Below, one piece after another: positions 58,076-64,000 of a DNA stretch of 64,000 nt. Source of the stretch: Amia ocellicauda. Lineage: Eukaryota > Chordata > Actinopteri > Amiiformes > Amiidae. Every line of letters begins with the position of its first letter. The stretch's first letter is position 1. The notes beneath the pieces were generated by a model. The model had not been told where the DNA came from, did not search any database, and saw only the letters and a program-made list of their open reading frames with translations. The DNA is taken from the NCBI RefSeq assembly GCF_036373705.1, contig NC_089858.1, positions 32,097,749 to 32,161,748 on the forward strand, given 5' to 3'. The position numbers were made by a program, and so were the translations under genes.

Positions 58076-60778
58076 GTAGTTCTGTTTCACTGTCTTCACA
58101 CTTTATTGCATGCACTGGTGTAATAATCCACATTGACAACACAGGGAAATTATAATCAACGCCATTGATGTAGGTAACATTAAAATATAGTCTTGTCCTC
58201 TTAATGTTCTGGAATAATTCTGAACCATCTGGCTTATTTTTAAGGGACAAAATTCAGAGGGATCTGTCCAGCACTGAATGTCTGAAAGTTCAAAGGTCAC
58301 CAGGGGGATGCTTTCTGACAGACTGAGTCAGTAGCTCTGTCCCCAGGGAGCCTTGAGAGACATATGGGATTGCCCTGAATAAAACAGAGCACCCTGTGTG
58401 CGCACACTGAATATTGACGAGAGATGGAAAGGTTAATGAGAGAAATGCCACTATTATTCATTATTAAAGCAGCCACAGTGCCCAGACCATTCCTCTTAAT
58501 TTAAACTCACAGACATGGTGGAAGAAGATGGCGTCAATATGAAGACTGGATCTGATCTAGACATTAGTGTCTTAGTACCCCTTAGTACAATTTTCTACAC
58601 TACATTCGGATTGGAAGATCACAGTTTAACTACAAACATCTCATTGTGCTTCCATTTGGCTTCAACACACCTAAAATAAAACCATTGCTGCCTTTTTCAA
58701 GGACACACTATACTTGGATTGCAGACAGATTTCAGGTTAGAGAAAGCCCAATCTGACAAGGATTTTCAGATGCTATTTATGAAATCCCCTTATTCCACAT
58801 TCCAAGGTATGGTGTTTAAAAGCCTTCAGTCAGATAATTGTGGATATTAAATGTGGATAAGCAAAGCAACATGTTTGGTTATTCTAGATCTAGGAAGGTG
58901 TGCATTTTTCACTAAAACTGGTAGTCAGACACACACACACACACACACGCACGCACGCACACACACACAGACTCACAGAATAAGCATCTGTTCTTGAGAT
59001 GTCGTTTAAATCCTGACACGATCTGCTTGGTGGCTCATGTCATGCATATTCATGCCACTGTCAGTCAACCAAGGTACGTCTCCATCAGTGTGGGCTGACA
59101 GGAGTGCTGACAGGGCCAGCAATAGAGGTTTTATTTGCATTCAGCAGCAGGGATCCAGCATCCCTCCTCTGGCTTGAACGTGATAGGACTGGACATGCCG
59201 GGCAGATCCTCCTTCCCTCCCCTCCTTTGCCCTCGCCGATGCACCGAATGCAGCATAACCCCTCAAATCTGCTGAACAAGTTGTAATAGCTGCTCATTAA
59301 ATTCTACAGTGGCACGATCAATCTAACAGAGATCAATAGCGCAGCTCTGGACAGAAAACTACTAAAGAGAGAGAGAAAATTGGAGTAGCATATAATTTGC
59401 AATGCAGTAGTTGACTGGTAGAGCAGAATTCCCAGATTAGGACAGGGATGGCTGGCCATTGATCACAGTAACAGTATAAATAGATCTGGCTCTTAAACGT
59501 GCATTTTGTGCATCTTCTTCACTGTCTTGTATACACTTTGTGATTTGTTACCTGTCATAGTGGAAGTGCACAGGGTGTTGAAAGTCATTCTCATATTGCT
59601 ATTTAATGTTAGGACAATTAGTTAACAATACAAATTAAATGTATCTCACATTAAAACAACAACATCCAGGAAACCTATAGAAAGTATGTAACAGCACTTT
59701 TAATTTTAATTCTATTTGGAATGCAGCACATCCTGGTATACAGTTACCTCAAGTGGATATAAAGCCAGTTTTAGGCAGTACTTGTCCGTTCAGACATTGG
59801 TATGTCTTGTAGGCAACGTTGCAGATAACCAGTCACTCTCCTCTCTGGGTACATGATGTGCTAACCTGTTCAGTTCTACTTCTTTCACAATCTTAATATG
59901 TCAGACGCAAATCAACACAATTCTTTGCCCCTAATAGTGTGGACACAGGGGAAGGGTATGCTGTCGACTCTATTATATTCATCTGCACAGCAGGAGAAAC
60001 ACGGAAAGCACTACATTAAACACGCTTGGTTATGTCCGAGGAAAGTCTCAGCTCAGCAGAGTCGGATGATCACCTTAAATTAGTCACTGGTCACTCCCTG
60101 CTTCTGCATCTCATCACGAGTCAATACAGTAAATTTGCCACTATTTGCCACTAAATTCAACTCTTCCTATATTTCCTACATTTGTGTGGAATAAGTCAGC
60201 AATGCTTTGAAGTTCTGTCAAACAAACTATACAATAATTATCCTATTGTAATTCCATAAACAGATCAAACTATGATAGTATCTAAGGTAGACCTATATAT
60301 GTCATATGGATTATACTTTTGCCATTGAGGAGCAAGGTTGTCTGTCTCTGTGAAATAGGTCATTCAAACATGCAGATTATTCTGTACTATGTATAAAAAG
60401 AAAATCCAAAATTATTACCCTAACAGGTCTTCACATTTGTAGATCTGAGTTAATTATGCTTCTTGTGTAAACTAACTTGCCTTAGATACAGGTATCTGCT
60501 AACAAATAAATCATCATAATTAGTCCTAATATTGAGGCAATTATCTGACACAAGGTATTCTGGCTGACTGTCTGGAGCTCAACCAGCACTCTAAACTCAG
60601 TGTAATGTTTCTCCTCTGCCTCCCAGGCCTTCATCAGCCTCCTCTCCCTCGAGGGGGGTACATGCGTTCCCTCTCATGGACGAGGTGCAAAGGGGAGCAG
60701 GGGCGGGATAGGAAGCACCCCAGCGAATCTGAGAAGACAGAGCCCTTCCTCAAGATGGAAAGACCCAAACAGCCCTGA
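35038..60778 (+). CDS. DBNDD1: DBNDD1, dysbindin domain-containing protein 1
   Basis: Four coding exons (35,038-35,068; 41,627-41,770; 49,256-49,393; 60,627-60,778) join in phase to 154 codons plus stop, near the 158 residues of the human protein. All three introns are phase 1 and GT-AG. The highly conserved core is split over exons 2 and 3: GLLQVTERR, then [20 protein letters not shown] and [17 protein letters not shown], the dysbindin-domain signature with its acidic end. Exon 4 gives [14 protein letters not shown] and a charged tail. No signal peptide or membrane segment. Its molecular role is poorly defined; family members resemble the C-terminal part of dysbindin and are presumed cytoplasmic. 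It is divergent to GAS8, as in mammals. Exon 1 is the least certain part. Confidence 0.95.
36330..36401. repeat. (GT)n microsatellite
   Basis: About 35 uninterrupted GT units. Confidence 0.95.
38910..38988. repeat. Perfect 28-bp palindrome, 23-nt loop
   Basis: Left arm 38,910-38,937 (CATGTAGCAGGTTAACGTTA...) and right arm 38,961-38,988 are perfect reverse complements. The right arm aligns with 19,997-20,024 of copy A (AACCTGCTACTTGCAG). The left arm has no counterpart there. Confidence 0.93.
39245..40735 (-). mobile_element. Tc1-like transposon, truncated, with nested LINE
   Basis: The left terminus CAGTACTGTGCAAAAGTTTT follows TA at 39,243-39,244; the other terminus is lost at about 40,735, where host sequence resumes. 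On the minus strand the transposase pieces run from [18 protein letters not shown] through [11 protein letters not shown] (first Asp), [18 protein letters not shown] and, beyond a LINE insertion, to [15 protein letters not shown] (Asn and Ile where relatives carry DLNPIE). Stops and the insertion inactivate it. The matching site in copy A of block 2 is empty. Confidence 0.9.
39697..40210 (-). mobile_element. L2-like LINE 3' fragment nested in Tc1
   Basis: On the minus strand it begins with [20 protein letters not shown], a LINE ORF2 motif, and ends with a 3' UTR of the form GTGACCTTGAGTGTCATGAA followed by GGCGCC and an (ATT)n tail at 39,697-39,712. Internally deleted and full of stops. It splits the Tc1 transposase between HHAIP and the IGPNL-like segment. 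Confidence 0.8.
41627..41770 (+). CDS. DBNDD1: DBNDD1 exon 2
   Basis: 144 bp, residues 11-58: [20 protein letters not shown] through [14 protein letters not shown]. Acceptor CATCAG, donor GTAAGT, ends phase 1. Confidence 0.93.
45810..46137. mobile_element. hAT-type MITE
   Basis: Starts CACTGGGTCCCAACCCTCGT and ends GGATTGGAAACCCCTG, with 8-bp flanks CTCTAAAA and CTCTAGAA (7 of 8). The interior shares the TTAATTGAACCC / AATCAGAGCC segments with the copy at 48,655. Confidence 0.85.
46775..46884 (+). repeat. LINE/SINE 3' tail with (AAT)n
   Basis: TTGCCCTGGATAAGGGTGTC followed by TGCTAATAAATAAAT and about 19 AAT units, the usual end of a common fish retroposon. Weaker relatives of this tail occur at 55,990 and 60,477. 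Confidence 0.75.
47155..47176. repeat. (CA)n microsatellite
   Basis: About 11 CA units next to a TCTCTGTC-rich stretch. Confidence 0.9.
48655..48962. mobile_element. hAT-type MITE
   Basis: Terminal inverted repeats CAGTGGTTCTCAACCCTG and its inverted match ending TTGAGAACCACTG. Flanks CTCTATAC and CTCTAAAA agree at 6 of 8. No coding capacity. Confidence 0.88.
49256..49393 (+). CDS. DBNDD1: DBNDD1 exon 3 (dysbindin core)
   Basis: 138 bp, residues 59-104. It contains [20 protein letters not shown] and [20 protein letters not shown], the most conserved part of the family. Acceptor CTCCTCAG, donor GTAAGT. Confidence 0.96.
52190..52890 (-). repeat. Interspersed repeat family R, copy 2
   Basis: Inverted relative to 33,190-33,850. 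Ends near AACAATTTCAAAGATTTTAC at the left and TTGTTCAGTCTAAAATG at the right. Better preserved than copy 1; a 91-codon minus-strand frame inside has no recognised domain. Confidence 0.78.
55006..55040. repeat. C-run and (CA)n microsatellite
   Basis: A run of C followed by about 10 CA units with one T interruption. Confidence 0.85.
55985..56020 (+). repeat. Degenerate retroposon tail
   Basis: ATTGCCTTGGATAAAGGTAG followed by CTGTTAAATTA, related to the tail at 46,775. Confidence 0.5.
57131..58015 (+). mobile_element. Tc1-like deletion derivative, copy 3 (longest)
   Basis: Both ends are present (CACCGATCAGCCATAACATT at the left, its inverted match ending GATTGGTG at the right). The N-terminal half of the transposase is open from 57,311: [70 protein letters not shown]. 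At about 57,740 it jumps to [20 protein letters not shown] in another frame, losing the second catalytic Asp. The same junction is in the other two copies. The right end abuts a TA array. Confidence 0.92.
58016..58073. repeat. (TA)n microsatellite
   Basis: About 29 TA units directly at the right end of the Tc1 derivative, consistent with insertion into a TA-rich target. Confidence 0.93.
58928..58970. repeat. (CA)n microsatellite
   Basis: About 21 CA units with CG interruptions. Confidence 0.9.
60477..60512 (+). repeat. Degenerate retroposon tail
   Basis: TTGCCTTAGATACAGGTATC then TGCTAACAAATAAATC, about 115 bp before the last DBNDD1 exon; related to the tail at 46,775. Confidence 0.5.
60627..60778 (+). 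CDS. DBNDD1: DBNDD1 exon 4 (last coding exon)
   Basis: 152 bp, residues 105-154 and stop TGA at 60,776-60,778. It reads [20 protein letters not shown], then a charged tail ending LKMERPKQP. It resembles the human C-terminus (LPRAGYLRSPSWTR, VERPQ). Acceptor CTCCCAG. Confidence 0.93.
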
Positions 60779-61598
60779 GAGGTCACAAGCCTGGACTGCC
60801 CACACTGACCGACCTGGTTCTAAAGAGATATTGTTGTTGAATGCTGTGCACTGTAACTTAATGTAGGCAAAAGCTGTGAGTGAAACACACCTATGGGGGA
60901 AAAAAACACATTTATATATATATCTGTTTATATACACATCTTTTTCTTTTGCAAGGAATTTCATTAGCACACTTTTACGCGTATACCGGGCTGTACTTTT
61001 TTCACTGATGTTTTCCTTATGGGAGTGGGGGAGTGGGTGGTGGTGGGGCTTTGTGGAAGTGCTCCGCTTTGGATGATGGTTTTTGCTTCTTGCAAGGCAA
61101 AGGTGCTAGAGAATCAGGGTGAACACATTAAGGACCTAGCCAAAGTCACCCTCTCCTGCGCCAGAACACAACTTATAAGAGCAGGGAGTAATCCTTGGCT
61201 AACTCTCTGGAAGCACTCTGCGAGATATTTGCTAGGCACAGGTCATACCCCACTAACTGCAGGCAACTTTCTGCACTCGTTTCGCTTTAACGTATCTCTT
61301 TAAACCAAAAGCCTGTAATGCGCTGCCTTTAAAGTCATTGTACCTTCTGTTGCCCCAGAGGACCTGCTGCTCGCTGGAACCCAAGGGACTGGTCACGTAA
61401 CACTGAGATGGTACATCTTTCCCCCATCTTTCTGTCTCTTTTTCTTTGTTTCGTTCTCTGGGTGGCAAGCTGGGCGAGCTTCAGACTCATGCACAACCAA
61501 GGGGCTTCAGTGACCACGTACTGGCTGCCAATGGGAACGTATGACTCAAATACCAACCCTTCACTAATAGTACATTAAACACTGTGGATTTGACATTA

Positions 61599-61604
61599 AA
61601 TAAA
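61599..61604 (+). promoter_or_regulatory. AATAAA poly(A) signal, DBNDD1
   Basis: First AATAAA I find after the DBNDD1 stop, giving a 3' UTR of about 0.8 kb. Confidence 0.5.
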
Positions 61605-64000
61605 GACATTCAAGAGAAATACATAATTATGGTCATGAGTGGAGTTTTTACTTGCTAAATGACAATTGCTTTGTGCACAATCATCTCTAAGTTATAAAAA
61701 ATTACCAAAACATTTGCTTAACTAATCAGAGTTCAAACTTTACAAGTCAATATAAATTGATGATAGAAAACCTGTTGAATTTGGGGCTCTCTAGGACCAG
61801 AGCTGGACACTTCTGCACTATACACACTGCTTATGAAGGGATACTCTGTGGCAGCATCTCATTTGCTGGCTTTTAAGTTCACTTTTGTAAAGTCAGGTTG
61901 GGCTGGGCAAAGGGTTATATCTTCTAATCTATGCCACTGTCACTCACATGAAGTGGCTGGAGAAATACAATAGGATGCAACAGGATGGGTCTGTGAATTG
62001 GTGGCCACATTAGACCGACTGTAGCCTCAAGCACAACACCCAGCCAGCTCTGTGTCCACATTTGGCACAATGTGAACAGTCAAAAGAAAAATCTGTATAC
62101 TAGCTTTTAAAATAAGTTTGAATGAAAAAGATGATGTGCTATTTTGCCATTCTTTATGTATCCTTATGACTCACACATACACAAATACTACTAAAGGTCT
62201 ACTGCAGAAATTCAGCACTGATTTATTTCCCTTGGAATTGTAAAGGTTTCCTTTCCTTTATAATCAGTGTGATCATGTTGGGGAATTCATGTTAACAGTG
62301 ACTCAGATCTTTCACCTGCCTTTCGATTTGGACACGTTTAGAAGGCTTTTGTGGCAGGCTACAAAAAAAAAAAAAAAATGTGCGCAATGTCATTACAGCA
62401 AATTTAAATTGTATAGTAAATGATGATTATAGCCGTGATTTGCAACACTTTTTTGGAAGATACTGCTTTAACAGAGGGCTGAAGTGGTCTTCAGTGTTTT
62501 TCTCTTGGTCTGACAGTGTCTTTTCCTTACCTCAGTGATCTGTGGATGGTGTCCAGCCCATCCTTGCCTGCACCACAGCTCCTGCATGTGTAATGAGCCA
62601 ATACGCCTCTGTTCGGCAGCAGCTCCACGGAGATCAATACACTTCCACCAGGGATCATTAAGATAGCGAGTGCGAGAGGAAACAGTTTTGCCATTAGCAG
62701 AACAAGAGACTGGAATATGCTCAGAGATGCAAATTAACTCATTAAGCTCTGCACCGTTATCATTCTGCTTTGAAAGGGCCCTGCTCTCTCCTCCCCAGGG
62801 CATGGTCTGTTCTCCTGCGAAAGACAGCAGAGGGTCCTCTCAGGTATGTGGAAGTAAGAAATAGGTTACAAGGACAACACTAATAACAGCCTACAACAGT
62901 AATGTACAGTTGAGGTATTTAACAAAAGAATCACCACTTGTATACCCTTACATCCATGCAGGTTTCTGCAAATGCCAAAGCCATGAGGATCACTATGTTC
63001 TTCTAAAAGGGGACTTTGATTAAAAACGAATGATGCTTTTTCCACCTACTTAGACATTTTCTCCTGTGATTAATGCAAGCAGTTAATAAACACACAATTA
63101 AACAATTCTCTGGATACTGCGAGTTTACTGTGCAAACAGCAGAGCTGGAGTCTGGTTGAAGGACAGCTGCAGCTCTCACTTTTCATTACTGCAAAGCTCA
63201 CAGGGCTTGTTAAGTTACCGGAGATGCTATTGCTAGAAAGCCTACGAAACTTGACCCAGTTAAGAGCACCCAACCAGAGAAGCACTCAACCAATAGTGCA
63301 CCACCCTTGGGGGAAACCTGGTTCCACTTCGCTGTAATCCACCCTCGTATCCATGCAGATTTGATAGCGACGTGTGCAACACAGTGCCCAACCTGTAGGC
63401 AAAAACGTTGCTCATGATTTTGAAGAAAGGACACTAGGCACAATAATAACAGAACTCTATCTTTCCCTGATGTAAAGTGGATGGCTTTGACACTGTTTCA
63501 GTGGTAGATTTTGTATTACAATAGATTTTGAAGAGCATATTACTATATAAACCATCACCAAACAAATATAAAATTGGAATTGGAGAGCAGGGGGGCTGTA
63601 ACTTAGGCGTTTCAAGGAATGCAAGTGGTCCACCATACAGATACCATCAAAGCCAGACTCTTGAGTAGAGCCCTGACAGGCAGGAGCCTCAATGCATGAT
63701 GTGTTCATGCCACCACACACCTGCCATTCCCACTGGGACAACCATGCTCAACAGCATGAAATCCTACTCCCCATCAGGCTATAACTAGAGAATGCAAGAC
63801 TTGAATGCGTTTCCCAGGACCTAATAGGGTCCTGATGTAGCCGACCCCATCGCCACGCTGCGAGACTCCAGTTTCCAGTCGGGATAGAGGCATCAAAAAG
63901 CATAAGGGAGTCTGGTCAAGCAGTCGGAGGCTGGAAATGGGATATGCACCCATGTGTGTTTGGGTGCTTATCCTGGGCTTGTGTTACACAGAAAAATGTA
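61605..64000. other. Unassigned stretch downstream of DBNDD1
   Basis: An A17 run at about 62,362-62,378 and short open frames without family features. I see no exon of a further gene, no RNA gene and no recognisable mobile element. Confidence 0.3.

Larger units (their letters stand above)
49394..60626. other. DBNDD1 intron 3
   Basis: 11.2-kb phase-1 intron. It contains repeat family R copy 2, a Tc1 deletion derivative with an AT array, CA arrays and two weak retroposon tails. Long stretches (for example 49,530-52,180 and 53,150-57,120) show nothing I recognise. Confidence 0.85.

Overview
The window is vertebrate nuclear DNA and most likely comes from a ray-finned fish. Two protein-coding genes can be assembled exon by exon with GT/AG splice sites: GAS8 (DRC4, a motile-cilium dynein-regulatory subunit; minus strand, 25,332-31,909, 11 coding exons, 482 codons) and DBNDD1 (dysbindin-domain protein; plus strand, 35,038-60,778, 4 coding exons, 154 codons). 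They lie head to head, the same arrangement known for these genes in mammals. The fish assignment rests on the gene structures and on the mobile-element mix: several Tc1/mariner families, Ty3/Gypsy, DIRS-like RT, L2/CR1-like LINE 3' ends and hAT-type MITEs. I cannot name the species.

Layout. 1-4,350: no gene; a minisatellite split by a complete Tc1-like element, a deletion-derivative Tc1 copy and a second, related minisatellite. 4,366-8,823: a duplicated, decayed copy of GAS8 (remnants of exons 2-9, minus strand). 9,198-10,418: an almost intact Tc1/mariner element with one stop codon. 11,917-17,447: a nest of elements, namely a truncated Ty3/Gypsy with one LTR, half of a Tc1 with a long hairpin, and a DIRS-like RT relic. 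17,448-20,680: a second duplicated block, copied from what is now DBNDD1 intron 1 (37,188-40,942). 21,238-21,468: a small unrecognised single-exon ORF with a CRE-bearing GC-rich upstream region and a poly(A) signal. 22,320-23,835: a degenerate Gypsy pol and a LINE tail. 25,332-31,909: intact GAS8. 31,910-35,037: the shared upstream region with an X-box-like site. 35,038-60,778: DBNDD1 with long repeat-bearing introns. 60,779-64,000: 3' UTR and unannotated sequence.

The main structural story is a partial tandem duplication. Two blocks of the GAS8-DBNDD1 interval (GAS8 intron 9 to exon 1, and part of DBNDD1 intron 1) recur upstream in the same order and orientation, offset by about 20-22 kb. 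The left GAS8 copy lacks exons 1, 10 and 11, has a stop in exon 9, a shrunken exon 2 and a broken exon 4, yet keeps open frames and splice sites in exons 3, 5, 6, 7 and 8. Mobile elements present in only one copy give relative ages of insertions. I see no defence system, CRISPR array, RNA gene or operon; none is expected in this kind of DNA.
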